From Saprospiraceae bacterium (GTDB lineage Bacteria; Bacteroidota; Bacteroidia; Chitinophagales; Saprospiraceae), in assembly GCA_020850225.1 (NCBI GenBank), contig JADZFD010000044.1:1-36114 (forward strand): a stretch of DNA of 36,114 nt. Direction: 5' to 3'. Shown here in pieces: positions 6,406 to 18,000 of the stretch (position 1 is its first letter; every line of letters begins with the position of its first letter). The notes under the pieces were generated by a model. It worked only from the letters and a program-made list of their open reading frames with translations. It was not told the DNA's origin and made no database searches. A program made the position numbers and the translations under genes.

Positions 6406-9400
6406 CTATTCTGTACGAAGCATTTTGATCGTTTTTGTTTGTTTGGATGTTCTGAATGTGACCAGCATCATTCCTGTTTTTTGATTCAGTATATTTTTAT
6501 TGAATTCAAATGAATTTATTCCTTCCTGAGCATGAACTCTGGTGCCATATATCCATCTTCCTTCCACATCAGTCACATTAATATCCACATTATCAGATTC
6601 TTTTATGTAATATCTGATATTTGTTGATTCGGAAAAAGGATTTGGTAAGTTCTGATATACGATCAGATTTTCATTTTCTGAATGCTGTTCATTTTCAAAT
6701 CTGAGTTCTACATGATGGTCGGTAATATGTTCATCTATCCATTCGTTATCGTTACCATATGCCGAAATCAGCCAGTTTTTGATATTTTCAGGGTCTGAAC
6801 CTGTAACGACAATATCAAAAAGTACTCCATCTACAGGTATTCTCTCAGCCGTTGATTGATTCCAGCTGATTTTCAAAGTTGGTTTACCTGACATTTCTAA
6901 AATATTAAAGTTATCTGTTTGAATATTCAACAATCCTGGTATAATAGATTTTATGGTTATTGCATCCTGAATATACAGTTTCAGCTGTAAGCCTGAAATA
7001 TATCCATCTGTATTGCTCCTGAATGATATCTTATAGTCATTGTCATTCAATTTTTCAGCTTTGTAAACGTGTATATATTTAGGTTCAGTCCTTGTCACAA
7101 CCTTAGTATTATTAGCTGTTGCATCAGCACTCAAATTCACATCTCCAATTTTCAAACCTATAAAGTTATTTGTATAAACATGATCCTTTTTAGCGGTCAG
7201 CGTGGCAAAATTTTTCATACTTTCCGCATTTGTTGTATTTCCATCGTCCAAAATGAACGACCAGGATCGTTTTCCCGGCAAAGCTTGCGTAACCCCAAGA
7301 ATCAACTTTCTCAATTCTGTTAAATCAGATGCTGTCACTCGTCTATCACCATTGATATCAGCTGCTAACATAAGTCTTGCGTCTGCAATGGGTTCAATCC
7401 CCAATATATGTCTCTGTATCAATACAATATCCAGCGTACTTACGCCATTCAGGTAATCACCTTCTTTAAAAGGTTCAATCCTGTACGGAACGTTATCAAG
7501 CATTCTATCATACTTATATGTACCTGCTTGATTTGTCCACGCTACAGCAAATTCATTACTTAAATCATCAATAATATGCGTTTCCACATTATCAATCGGT
7601 AAATGATTCAATGTATGTATATCTCCATTTGCTATAACAGGTTTTGAGCCAGCACAATTATTGGAATTATCCTGAATCTTAACCCTTACAGTGCAGAAAT
7701 CGCTGTTGCCAGTCTTATCCCAAACATATATCGTCAACACCTTCAATCCTAAATCGTCACAATCAAATATCAATGAAGAAGAATTTTCAGCCGGGTCCCA
7801 TAATTCTGCTTTACCGGCCAGATAATCAGCTTCAGACGCTTCAACAGACTTATTTCCAACTAATTTATAGTAATGCTTCCTGTTAAAATCAACCGGTCTG
7901 TTAGATCCAAATGTAAACCTTAGCGCACCTGAACAGTTGTCATAAGCACCATGATCAAATTTTCTGGCCCATAACGGAACACTCAATGAAGATGGCATAA
8001 GTACTGTAGCAATCTCCGTAATACAATATGGAGAAGGCTTCTTGGTATCCTTGACTACGATAACCTGTATACATGTATCCTTATTATCACACCTGTCCTG
8101 AACAATCCAGGTAAGGTAATGTGTACCCAATTCCAGATTTCTTGTAAATATTCTCGAATTGACATAAGGTTCACCATTCAGCGAATGCTGGTACTTCATG
8201 TCGTCTGCTTTAGTACAACTATCGTTTGCATCTCCGATGATTGTTACGGATTTAGAACACCCTTCTGTCAATTCTACCTCCAGATGTTTGCATACAGCTA
8301 CTGGTTTTTCTGTATCGATAACTTTGATTACCTGCTGACGGTTCAGGATTGTAGTCGGTTTTTTGTCGTCATACGTACACCAGTCAATTACTGTCCAGTG
8401 TCTTATTATTTTAAAACATGCATCTTCCACATCATTAAAAATCTGATCTTTATAGCTGGCTGCTACCTGAGAACAACCTATACTTTGCCATGTCGGGTAT
8501 CCACCTGTAAGCGGATTGGAAGGTAAAAAGTCATTTGCGCCACCATTACATTGATTGACAAGTAATTTGCTTTCAGGAAACTGTACCGTTGATAAGTCAA
8601 AAGGTGTCAGATTACGTACCAATATATTTTGCTTACATGAATTAACTATCTTGTTGGTACTGTTTTCTTTGACATTCCATGAACGAACGATGGTTTTTTC
8701 ACCACAGGACGACTCCTTAATATCATCCACATATTCAAGTCTGTATATTGGACATGGAGCCGTAAATGTTGCAAATGAATTCAAAGCCTGCGGAGTGAAA
8801 GGAGTCTCACAATCCACACTTATTTCTGCCGGGCAATTGATTTTTGGTATAATTTTTTGCTGAAGTTCTACAAAAGTCATACATGTATTCATATTTCCGG
8901 ATTCATCAATGACCAGTAATTCTATCTGATGATTGGTTATAGACAGATCAGAACAACAATAATCAACAAAAGAATAATAGACTTTGTCCTGATAGGTGGC
9001 TACTACTTCACCGGAAGGTGCGCCACAACCCGGAATCATCCTGCGGATACCAAATCTCACAGAAGAGCAATTATCATGACTTCCATCATCAATGGATTTG
9101 GCAAATAAACGTGCCCAACCACTCTCTGTAATACTTACTACCGTATGTTCATCACAAACAGGAACGGGTTTAACATTATCCACCACTTTAACCTGTGTGT
9201 AACAATAAGTCAGGTTATCACACGCATCTACTACACTGTATCGCAGATTGGTAATACCTGTCGGTAAATCCTTTATAATATATCCATTACCGGCAATCTC
9301 TACATTATCGTTGATATAAACGCCTGTAGGTAATCCGTGATCATCTTTCAGTTCGTATGCTATCGTCCATGTGGTACTGTTGCATTCTGCTTTTATAACA

Positions 9401-12400
9401 GGTGCGGGTACTGTAAAATCTGCAGTGCAGGTATAAGGTTTGGTGTACAGAACAAATGAATTACTTATTGGACAGGATACTTCCGGTCCTTCATTGTCTT
9501 TAATATCGATTAATTGGGTGTGTCTTCTAACATCTCCGTCACACCAGTTCAATACTGTCCAAGATCTGATTACTTTAAATGTATTGCCACAGGTATTTAT
9601 TTGTTCGTCCGTAAAGCTCACATTAATATGGCAGTAATTATCTGACAATAATGCTCCGTTCACATAATGCGCAAGGTCAAATCCGGATATTTTAGGAAAT
9701 CCTGTTTCAGTAACATCAGGATAATAATTACTATTCAAATCCCAGGATGGATAATCAGGTTCTTGGCGGCATGATAATGTAACATTTGCCGGCCACGTCA
9801 ACTGACTCAAATCTGTGCTTCTGAAATAAACATTAAAGGTACACGGTTTGGATGTATTACCGTACTTATCCTTAGCTACATAAGTAATAGTTCTCACTCC
9901 TATAATTCCGTCCGGATTATTACAACCCAAATCATTAAATATGTCGCTGATCAGTGCGAGAGTAGCATTCGGATCACATGCATCTTGAAAATCAGGAACC
10001 GGCGGTGTAAAAGATGTATTAGCGCAACTAACCGTATAGTCATCCGGACATTCAATAACCGGGGGCAATTTATCTTCAATAAATATCATCGACCAGCAAG
10101 AATTACCTGTTATCTTGTCTATTGCTGAAACAGTCAGTGTTTGTCCGATATATTCAGAAGTAACCGGATTGGGTACAGGTCTGCCTTTAGAGTCTACTAT
10201 TTTAATCAGCACCCTACTTTCAAATCTGTCATCCTGCATCACCATTGCTGGAGTAATCAATGCCTGACAATGTTCGTCCAATGATACATTAACCAGATCC
10301 TGACAAACATATTTGGGTTTATCATCGATTTCAAAAGCAGCAGCTGAAGTTACAACTGAACACGTTTGACTCGCATCTACTGTTGCATTTATACGTACCC
10401 TGAATTTTCTTTTATCATCTTCAATCAGAATGGAATCTATACAATAATTATTTTTCGTTTCATTAGGAATATCCACATAATTATTATTGATTAATTCCTG
10501 CCATTGCAATCTGTAAGGCGCACCAAAAGAAGGATCAACGACAACATTCAGACATACATCATTTTGTCCTATTATGGCTTTGACATCTGAAGGATGTTCG
10601 TTGATGGAAAATTGTGGTGAAAAATCAAAGTATGCAGTTGAAACCCCTACACAATTACTCAAAGAAACCAAGCGGGCATATATTTCGATATGCTGGTTGG
10701 TAAATACTTCCATATCTCCATTGGGTAACAGCTTACCTACTGTAGTTGATTTGCTGCCATCACCGGATTTAAACACAATTTTACCCTGTATGATATTTGT
10801 ATTGTTAAGTGCATCAATATAGGTAGGATGTAAAGATGCAATCAGGTAACCTGCATCACCATCTGCTATACCGTCTCCATTACCATCCGGATCTAATCCT
10901 GCCTTAAAAGCCGGAGTATTGATTGGATACCCTGCCAGTCTGATGCTTTCAGGAATACATACTTTTTGATTCACTACCTTGCCATCCAACTGACATATCT
11001 GTACTACGGCAAAGTCCATTTTATCCTCATCAGATGGGTTGTCGACTTTTGTACATTCCTGAGGAAAATATTTTATATTGGCATCATCACATATATCATC
11101 ATCCTTTTCAGAAGGAGGATTACTGATATCCAGATGCGTACTTAAATCATCTTCATCAATTGGATTCATTCGTATACGCTTAGTATTACCCAAAACAATC
11201 ACACTCTTCGATTCAATTATTCTGGACCAATTGATTACATTGGCATTGGAGCTAACATGATCATCTATCTTCAAAGCTATTTTTAAAGTAGTTTTCTGTC
11301 CGGCACCTAATTGATTGATGTAAGTACTTACTGTACCATCTGCTTCTAATGTCCAGTCGTGATTATTTCCAGTCCAGGAAGCCACATTATCACCCAGTGA
11401 AAAGTGTAGATTACTATCAAATACATCATTAACTTTGATGTCCTGAGCAACAATCGTTCCCTGATTGAATACTTCTATGGTAAATGTCACTGTATCACCG
11501 GCATAATATTTTTTACTAGGTAAGACAACACGTTTCCTTAAAGCAAGATCAAAACAAGCATGCAAAGTAATCAAGGTATCTGACTGTGTATAACAATTCT
11601 TATCATCTGTTACTATAACTCCAATTTTAACTTTACCTGGATTCAAATTCCAGGCATCGAAGGTTAAAGAGGCATCGGATGGGTTTCCAATAAGATTTGC
11701 ATTGGTCGCCTGAGTAGTACCATTATCAATTAATGACCACAGGTAGGTATAATTACCACTTCCTCCAGTCGCAGAAACAGATATGAATCCAGTACTATCC
11801 AAACATATATCCTTTTGATTTATAACAGGCTTGATTTTCTGAGGTTCGCCAACGACTACCGATGCGATAGTTTGACAGTTATTTTTATCCTGTACTGTAA
11901 CGCTATAAGTTCCTGCTGCCAGTCCATTGATGGTATGAGAATTATTCATAGTAGGGCCATCAACACTACCATTATTCCAGGTATATCTGTATGGAGGCGT
12001 TCCTCCGGCAATCTGTACTGTAACACTTCCACTTCCGTCGTGATAGCAATGCAAATCTGATTTTGAGATGGATGTCTTTATAATTTCCGGTTGACGGATA
12101 GTAAATCCACAACTATCCAGACATCCTCTGCCATCTTTCACATATACTTTAAAGTCTTTACTTAATATCAGCGGATCATTACCTACACCCAGACCCGTAA
12201 AGGTATCAGAAGATTGAAAAGGGCCATTTTTACTGACCAGACTGTAACTCAAAGGTTTGACAGCATGCGGACTGACAGATACCTTTCTGTTTATATTCAG
12301 ACTTCCAAAACATTGTGTCACCGTATCTTTAGGGGAACAGTCTATATTCAATGGAGGAAAAGATTGAACAACAATCGTATCAACTATTTTACACTGAAGA

Positions 12401-14574
12401 CCAGCTGGATTCAGTGGTGGTGTAGTAGTGGTTATAAGAAAAGAATCGGCAGGCAAATTGGTCTGATAATTGCCATTGCGGATAGTGCCGGTTGATTTAC
12501 CAGTCCACTCAAATGTATAACCAATCAAATCTGTTACACCATCCAGAGATACAGACACTTCAGCCGCACTGACTCCATAGCACGTAGTATCTGACAAAAT
12601 TTTCGAACTAACTTTTGGTACTGAAAATATGGTTACCCGGGTCGTATCACTTGCTTTACAACCATTTGACTGTGTAACCTCCACGATATAATCCGTTGTG
12701 GTTTTAACATTTTGAATACTTAAGGAAGTAGAACGCGCGTTAACAATGGGAATCCTTACTTTATTATTAAATGAATACCACTGATATTTCAAATCAAGAT
12801 TAGTACCTGAAGTAGGCACTGCCGATGCAGAAAGTCCAAGTCCATCATCTTTACATACTTGTTCTCCATTTTGGTTTATCTTTATAGAAGGATACAATAA
12901 TACATCTAATGTATCATAGAGTTCCGCTGCGCATCGTAACCCACTCTGTGTCCCAGTGCTTTGTGGAATACTATAATTGTAGGAATTACGACTATTTGGA
13001 GTTAATTTTTTGGGATCAATAAAATAAATTATTTGATCACTATTTGGCTGAGAGATTGAGGTGGTAATTAATCCTGATCCTGAAAGCAACCCATCTTTAG
13101 GTGAACATAATACCTGTACTAATCCGTTGTTACCACATACATTGTCGGTTAGTACATCTATACTTCCGGATGGAGAAACTACGTTCAACTGGCTTTGCAA
13201 GGTGTCCACTCCATTAATATAATATAATATATATCTGAGCGGTGAAGTATAGGACTGAGGTTTAAATCCGGGATTCCAGTAATATGCATTTTCTACTGCA
13301 TTATAAGACAATACATTTGAAGAATAATCAACCAAACTCCCACGTTCTAATACTTTAAAAGTTCCTCCAGATTTTAAAGGTTTGCTTTCTAAATCGGTTG
13401 CAACTAATTTTATCGGACTTGAATAATCACATGCTGTAGATCCATTATTTTGCAATAAAAAGAATCCTGTAGATAGTATTAATTCTGTAGATTTCTCTAA
13501 TCCAGTTGCATCTTTAATTTTAGTATTAACTGTTGTATTTTTTGGAGCAATAAAATTTTCCGGATCCGCAATTTCCTCCTGGCCATCAAAAAACTTTACA
13601 TCAAAAACACTTCCTTCATTTCTATCACCGTCAGCATCTCCATGTTCCGGATTCAAGGCTTTCATCAAATTAAATCTATACTGATTATCTGCGGTAACCG
13701 CTTCTGCTACAAGTCGTGTATCTTTGGGTTCAAATGCTATGACTTCTTCTTTATTGAACTGAAACTGATCTGACACCGCACATCCATCGCTATCTGTAAC
13801 ATGCAAGACATGCGTATCAGCATCATCGCATATCATATAATCCGTTAAGGTATACCCGGAGTTGTTCCAGTTGTATTTGTATGGATAACGTCCTCCGGTT
13901 ACTTTGGCTTTAATGTAGTGCGTCTCGGATTGATTACTGGCTACTGCAAAAAGTGATGCCTGGACAGATAATGGTGCCGGTTCCTTGATTGATACCTCTT
14001 GTTCTGAAGAACATCCATTACTATTTTCTACAGTCAGCTTATATGTCCCTGGCGATAAATCTGTTACACTATTTTTTCTTGAGCCATTTTCCCATAATAA
14101 TGATAATCCTTCAGAAGGCTTGTATTGAAGTTCGATCTCACCATTATTCTGTCCAAAACACCTTATATCTTTGTTGATGAGCGTATATTCCGGCATGGTC
14201 TTAATAAGCTTGGCAGCATGTACATAACACGATTGATCTACATAATGCAGTTCAGCATCCAACCTCATATCACCAGAAGGGATAATATCGAAAAGATCAT
14301 AATAAAATCCTTCATTAGTCTGTGTAAAAGATTTTTCTGAAATTATTTTATTGTCCTGAAAAATTTTTAATATTTTAGTAGAATTATCATACTTCAGTGC
14401 TGCATCGTATACATAAACTATAATATTTGTTTTTTCATTTTGCCGGATACAATCACCAGCAATAAATGTAATTTCCGGATTATTATCACATGATTTTTGA
14501 CCTAATAAATTGAATGACAAAACATTAGTCAATAACAATGTCAGTACAAAATTTTTGAAAAAATTATTTTTCAT
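6406..14574 (-). CDS. Giant T9SS surface protein: SprB-like repeats, DUF11, HYR-like modules, dockerin, sorting domain
   Basis: A 2722-residue secreted protein. The signal peptide (1-25) ends in LLGQ. SprB-like repeats lie at ~133-200 (RCFGQNNGEIEL, LSPGTYKLTVENSNGC) and ~835-912 (LHCYHDGSGSVTV, LAAGTYSVTVQDKNNC), with a degenerate one at ~203-275. A DUF11-like module sits at ~1006-1120 (DLALRKRVVLPSKKYYAGDTV). From ~1420 to ~2310 run Cys-rich HYR-like modules with VTDxCDN or IECPDDYTVSC patterns and repeated WTVIDWC. A type I dockerin-like pair of calcium loops (DIVLIQRHILG, then DINGDRRVTASDLTELRKLILG) occupies ~2375-2433, a cohesin-like beta region ~2525-2600, and a type A sorting domain ~2635-2722 (QNLPNPFSESTNIRYYI, ending IKMLRTE). 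It is probably a cell-surface adhesin. It appears monocistronic, with an AT-rich 5' spacer. No enzyme domain was recognised. Confidence 0.87.
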   Translation of the reverse strand: MKNNFFKNFVLTLLLTNVLSFNLLGQKSCDNNPEITFIAGDCIRQNEKTNIIVYVYDAALKYDNSTKILKIFQDNKIISEKSFTQTNEGFYYDLFDIIPSGDMRLDAELHYVDQSCYVHAAKLIKTMPEYTLINKDIRCFGQNNGEIELQYKPSEGLSLLWENGSRKNSVTDLSPGTYKLTVENSNGCSSEQEVSIKEPAPLSVQASLFAVASNQSETHYIKAKVTGGRYPYKYNWNNSGYTLTDYMICDDADTHVLHVTDSDGCAVSDQFQFNKEEVIAFEPKDTRLVAEAVTADNQYRFNLMKALNPEHGDADGDRNEGSVFDVKFFDGQEEIADPENFIAPKNTTVNTKIKDATGLEKSTELILSTGFFLLQNNGSTACDYSSPIKLVATDLESKPLKSGGTFKVLERGSLVDYSSNVLSYNAVENAYYWNPGFKPQSYTSPLRYILYYINGVDTLQSQLNVVSPSGSIDVLTDNVCGNNGLVQVLCSPKDGLLSGSGLITTSISQPNSDQIIYFIDPKKLTPNSRNSYNYSIPQSTGTQSGLRCAAELYDTLDVLLYPSIKINQNGEQVCKDDGLGLSASAVPTSGTNLDLKYQWYSFNNKVRIPIVNARSTSLSIQNVKTTTDYIVEVTQSNGCKASDTTRVTIFSVPKVSSKILSDTTCYGVSAAEVSVSLDGVTDLIGYTFEWTGKSTGTIRNGNYQTNLPADSFLITTTTPPLNPAGLQCKIVDTIVVQSFPPLNIDCSPKDTVTQCFGSLNINRKVSVSPHAVKPLSYSLVSKNGPFQSSDTFTGLGVGNDPLILSKDFKVYVKDGRGCLDSCGFTIRQPEIIKTSISKSDLHCYHDGSGSVTVQIAGGTPPYRYTWNNGSVDGPTMNNSHTINGLAAGTYSVTVQDKNNCQTIASVVVGEPQKIKPVINQKDICLDSTGFISVSATGGSGNYTYLWSLIDNGTTQATNANLIGNPSDASLTFDAWNLNPGKVKIGVIVTDDKNCYTQSDTLITLHACFDLALRKRVVLPSKKYYAGDTVTFTIEVFNQGTIVAQDIKVNDVFDSNLHFSLGDNVASWTGNNHDWTLEADGTVSTYINQLGAGQKTTLKIALKIDDHVSSNANVINWSRIIESKSVIVLGNTKRIRMNPIDEDDLSTHLDISNPPSEKDDDICDDANIKYFPQECTKVDNPSDEDKMDFAVVQICQLDGKVVNQKVCIPESIRLAGYPINTPAFKAGLDPDGNGDGIADGDAGYLIASLHPTYIDALNNTNIIQGKIVFKSGDGSKSTTVGKLLPNGDMEVFTNQHIEIYARLVSLSNCVGVSTAYFDFSPQFSINEHPSDVKAIIGQNDVCLNVVVDPSFGAPYRLQWQELINNNYVDIPNETKNNYCIDSILIEDDKRKFRVRINATVDASQTCSVVTSAAAFEIDDKPKYVCQDLVNVSLDEHCQALITPAMVMQDDRFESRVLIKIVDSKGRPVPNPVTSEYIGQTLTVSAIDKITGNSCWSMIFIEDKLPPVIECPDDYTVSCANTSFTPPVPDFQDACDPNATLALISDIFNDLGCNNPDGIIGVRTITYVAKDKYGNTSKPCTFNVYFRSTDLSQLTWPANVTLSCRQEPDYPSWDLNSNYYPDVTETGFPKISGFDLAHYVNGALLSDNYCHINVSFTDEQINTCGNTFKVIRSWTVLNWCDGDVRRHTQLIDIKDNEGPEVSCPISNSFVLYTKPYTCTADFTVPAPVIKAECNSTTWTIAYELKDDHGLPTGVYINDNVEIAGNGYIIKDLPTGITNLRYSVVDACDNLTYCYTQVKVVDNVKPVPVCDEHTVVSITESGWARLFAKSIDDGSHDNCSSVRFGIRRMIPGCGAPSGEVVATYQDKVYYSFVDYCCSDLSITNHQIELLVIDESGNMNTCMTFVELQQKIIPKINCPAEISVDCETPFTPQALNSFATFTAPCPIYRLEYVDDIKESSCGEKTIVRSWNVKENSTNKIVNSCKQNILVRNLTPFDLSTVQFPESKLLVNQCNGGANDFLPSNPLTGGYPTWQSIGCSQVAASYKDQIFNDVEDACFKIIRHWTVIDWCTYDDKKPTTILNRQQVIKVIDTEKPVAVCKHLEVELTEGCSKSVTIIGDANDSCTKADDMKYQHSLNGEPYVNSRIFTRNLELGTHYLTWIVQDRCDNKDTCIQVIVVKDTKKPSPYCITEIATVLMPSSLSVPLWARKFDHGAYDNCSGALRFTFGSNRPVDFNRKHYYKLVGNKSVEASEADYLAGKAELWDPAENSSSLIFDCDDLGLKVLTIYVWDKTGNSDFCTVRVKIQDNSNNCAGSKPVIANGDIHTLNHLPIDNVETHIIDDLSNEFAVAWTNQAGTYKYDRMLDNVPYRIEPFKEGDYLNGVSTLDIVLIQRHILGIEPIADARLMLAADINGDRRVTASDLTELRKLILGVTQALPGKRSWSFILDDGNTTNAESMKNFATLTAKKDHVYTNNFIGLKIGDVNLSADATANNTKVVTRTEPKYIHVYKAEKLNDNDYKISFRSNTDGYISGLQLKLYIQDAITIKSIIPGLLNIQTDNFNILEMSGKPTLKISWNQSTAERIPVDGVLFDIVVTGSDPENIKNWLISAYGNDNEWIDEHITDHHVELRFENEQHSENENLIVYQNLPNPFSESTNIRYYIKESDNVDINVTDVEGRWIYGTRVHAQEGINSFEFNKNILNQKTGMMLVTFRTSKQTKTIKMLRTE

Positions 14575-15002
14575 AACTCATTATGGATTTTAGGGTATTC
14601 CTCTCCTCATAAATTCAAGAATTATGCCAAACATTATAAAAAAAACTTATTTATGATGTAACCATATTGGTACATGTATAGAAATAAAGACAATCCAAAT
14701 CCTTTCATGAAAAATTCACAATAAATTGATATTAAGCTACTTACTAAAGATATTATTTATTAATTCATTAAAGTTTAATCAAATAAGCAGTCATAAATCC
14801 CTGATATGAATTAATGAAATGATTCAAGCCCGATTTCATATATAGAAAAGACCCTGTTTGAATGAACAATCAGGGTCTGATGGAATAATTTTAAAATTGA
14901 ACAACAAGACAGACTTTAAAGATTCAGCTTGTGCAAGACTCTTTTTATTTAAATTTACATTGCTAAGTATACTTAATCACTCCGGCAAATACTACCGAAA
15001 TA
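14575..15002. other. Intergenic region between two T9SS genes
   Basis: An AT-rich spacer holding the leader of the giant gene on its left and the terminator of the metalloprotease gene (14849-14878) on its right. No ORF, RNA gene or clean -7 element was found for the giant gene; a promoter should lie in 14580-14840 but I cannot point to it. Confidence 0.5.
14849..14878 (-). terminator. Intrinsic terminator downstream of the metalloprotease gene
   Basis: Arms AGACCCTG (14849-14856) and CAGGGTCT (14871-14878) pair perfectly over 8 bases around a 14-base loop. On the minus strand the stem runs into TTTTC. It lies about 125 bases after the stop at 15003. Confidence 0.65.
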
Positions 15003-18000
15003 TTACCTCAAAACAATTTTTCTAACTACCTGCTTTTCACCTACAGAAACACGAAGAATATACAATCCTTTGGGTAAGCCGGCAACATTTGCTTTTACTT
15101 CAGCAGCCTCAGCTCTATGGTTTAGGATGGGCTTTCCTGTAATGTCCATCAATGACCAACTACTTATAACATTGTTTTCAAAAGTCTGCATATTAATCTC
15201 ATCTGATGCCGGATTAGGGTATACCAGAATCTGAGGAAGATTATTTACAACTTCTTTTGTACCGGATGTTTTGACAATATTAATATTAAAAGTAGTAATG
15301 GATATCCATCCACCCAGACCATCACTCACAGTAAACAGGAAACTATCCGTATCTTCCGAAGTTGTCGTTGGCATATAGGACAGATTGTTTTTATTAATAT
15401 CATCCTGTGAAAATTGTGCTCCTGCATATACAGGAATTCCTCCCAGTAGCAACAAACCCTTTTGTGGTGTTGCTACCAATGTATAAGTCAATTCTTCGTC
15501 ATCGTTGTCGTTATCAGTACATTTCAATTTGTCTGTTTCAATTGTTTTGGTTGTACCAATGACTACATCCATTACTTCATTATTGACCAATGCAGGTGGA
15601 TTTAGGGTGATATTTGAACACAATTCCAGATCCCAATTTTGTAATCTGCCACCATCACCGGTTTTAGTATCCTCAATTATAAGTTTCCAGAAGCCATTCA
15701 TATTTTCACCATTCAAGACGTTTAATGGCGATTCAGGTCTGTAGATTCTACCCTGACTTATCGGACATTGAAAATAATCATTGCTCTGATCATCAACACC
15801 GACATTGATACCATTTCCTGTCGGACATTTATTACCCCATAATTTGACTTCAGTTCCAGCCGGTGACTTTAGAGTTACGACCAGATCCGAAGAACGCTGA
15901 TGCAAGGCCCGGATATTCAACACATTGACATCGTCTACATTACCTGTTCCTGCCACATATATCTCAGATGTTACAACGGGCGTACCAGACTGCGATATGT
16001 TAATACTAAGAGGTCCTGAAGATTCTATATTACAATTTTTGGACTCAGTATTGAAAGCAAAGATTTCTGACCATTCACCATCCCTGCACAAATTATATGA
16101 TTTTATCCTCCAGTAATATATTGTTGCAGCCTTCAGGAAGGTGTTGGAATTAAAAAATGTATCTGTTCTTTCTGTCTCAAAAACGATGTTTTCGGTTTTG
16201 AATGCTGGAGAAGTGGCTACCTGAAGGATATAACCCAATGCATCCGTTCTGTGTTCCCATCTGTATTTTTGAGTCGGCCCAACACCATTATCACCATTAG
16301 CAGGATTCACTAATGTAAGATTATCCAGATTTGTTGTAGTAGCGTATATCCGTATTGTCCTTTCTATTGTATCGATTCCCGGGACATACGTCCTGACTAC
16401 CACCTCATAGATACCACTTTTTGTAATATTTGCCAGGTCGAGATGGAGATTCGTTTTTTCAAAAGGTAGTATACCATTCTTTGTCAATGTGGGCTGAATC
16501 TCTTCGGGTGCATCAATCTCTATGCGAATCGTATCCGACAAACCTAAGAATCCAAGTGTATTAATTTCAAAATCCGGATTTTCGGGTAAGCACAATGTAC
16601 GGATCGGATCCTTAATATCCATATAAAATGTAGGAGATTCCGGCGCATCTATTCGTGAATTTGACTTGGAAACAGTAAAGAATATATTATCAGAAGCTTT
16701 TACAACTACTCTGACGCGACCTTCCAATATATTCGGAACAACTATAGATTCAAATCCGTCATTAGGAACCTGAATAGCAGCAGGTACCATTTTAGGGCTG
16801 TCAAAATTCAGGTTTTCATCAATAGCAAAAAAGATATCTACATACTTGCAATTTACCGGTGCGATATCCGTATTGCTCACGTCCCATCTGACTTCCAATC
16901 TGTCACCTACTTTAAGTTTAAGTGGTTCATTGGGATATATTAATTCAAAAGGTCCGCTATTGGCAGCTACCTTAAATTTTACTTCTTCCCAGTCAACAGC
17001 AGAGCCCATAGGATGATTGTCCCTTGCAACCATTCTGAATGTCAGATCCCTTCCGTAAGTAGGAAGCAGTTCAAGTACATTTGTAAAATCCCAGTTCAAA
17101 ATACGGCTCATATTCGGAAAAAAACGTGTCTGTGAGTTTCCCGGTTTTAATGATCTGAAGATGGGTGCATTGCCTGCAGGCATGCCCAACGGACTCGATC
17201 CCTGTGCATCCATCTGATCCCAGTTAAAGGTCATTTTATCTCCGTTTGGATCTACTGCTTTACCAGTCAGATAAAATGGTGTAACACGTGGTATATAAAA
17301 TCCATCCGTATAATGCAGCGTAATTTCAGGTCGCAAATTGCCAAAATCCACTTTTTCGGCACAATTATATGCTTCCGCACCTTCTCTGGCTGTAAAGAAA
17401 AGTATCTGATCCAATGTGCCGGCATGATAGTAATCATCTCTTGAAACGCCCAAATTACTGCTACCACATGCGCCGGGATAAGCCATTATTGTCGATCCGC
17501 TTCCCGGTTCATAACCGGTACCTGTTGGTGTCTGACCTTCTTGTCCCGGACAGTGATTGAAGGTGTGGCTCGCCGACATCTGATGTCCTACCTCATGGAC
17601 GAAAACCAGTATTATTCCATTGGATATCGTAGTACTGTTATGACATGTTACGCCAGCGCCTTTTTTCTCAGAACAAAGTTTTCCCGCGGCTACACCTCCT
17701 ACATCATAACATATAGAAAACATGTGGCCGATATCATAATTATTAATACCAACGCGCCGATCCAGTACCTGCGTATTCTGCTCTACCAGTGACTTTCCCT
17801 CTGTGGAATTATAATACGGATCCAGAGCACCGTCCAGGTTAATACAATTTTCATTACTGGCTATGATAACCAAGCGTGCTGATATTTCACTTTCAAAATA
17901 TACATTGGCCCTATCGACAAAGGTAACCATCTCAGCAAGCGCTTTCTCCCTTGTTCCTCTCAGTACACCCCATTCACCTGTACATCCCAGAGCAAGGCGG

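Noticed and set aside
8119-8526. 135-codon plus-strand frame inside the giant gene
   Set aside because: It is antisense to HYR-like modules whose minus-strand frame is continuous for 2722 codons; composition is explained by that frame.
6406-14574. Cellulosome scaffold interpretation of the dockerin protein
   Set aside because: No carbohydrate-binding or glycosidase domain and no cohesin array was recognised; single dockerins are common in Bacteroidota surface proteins.
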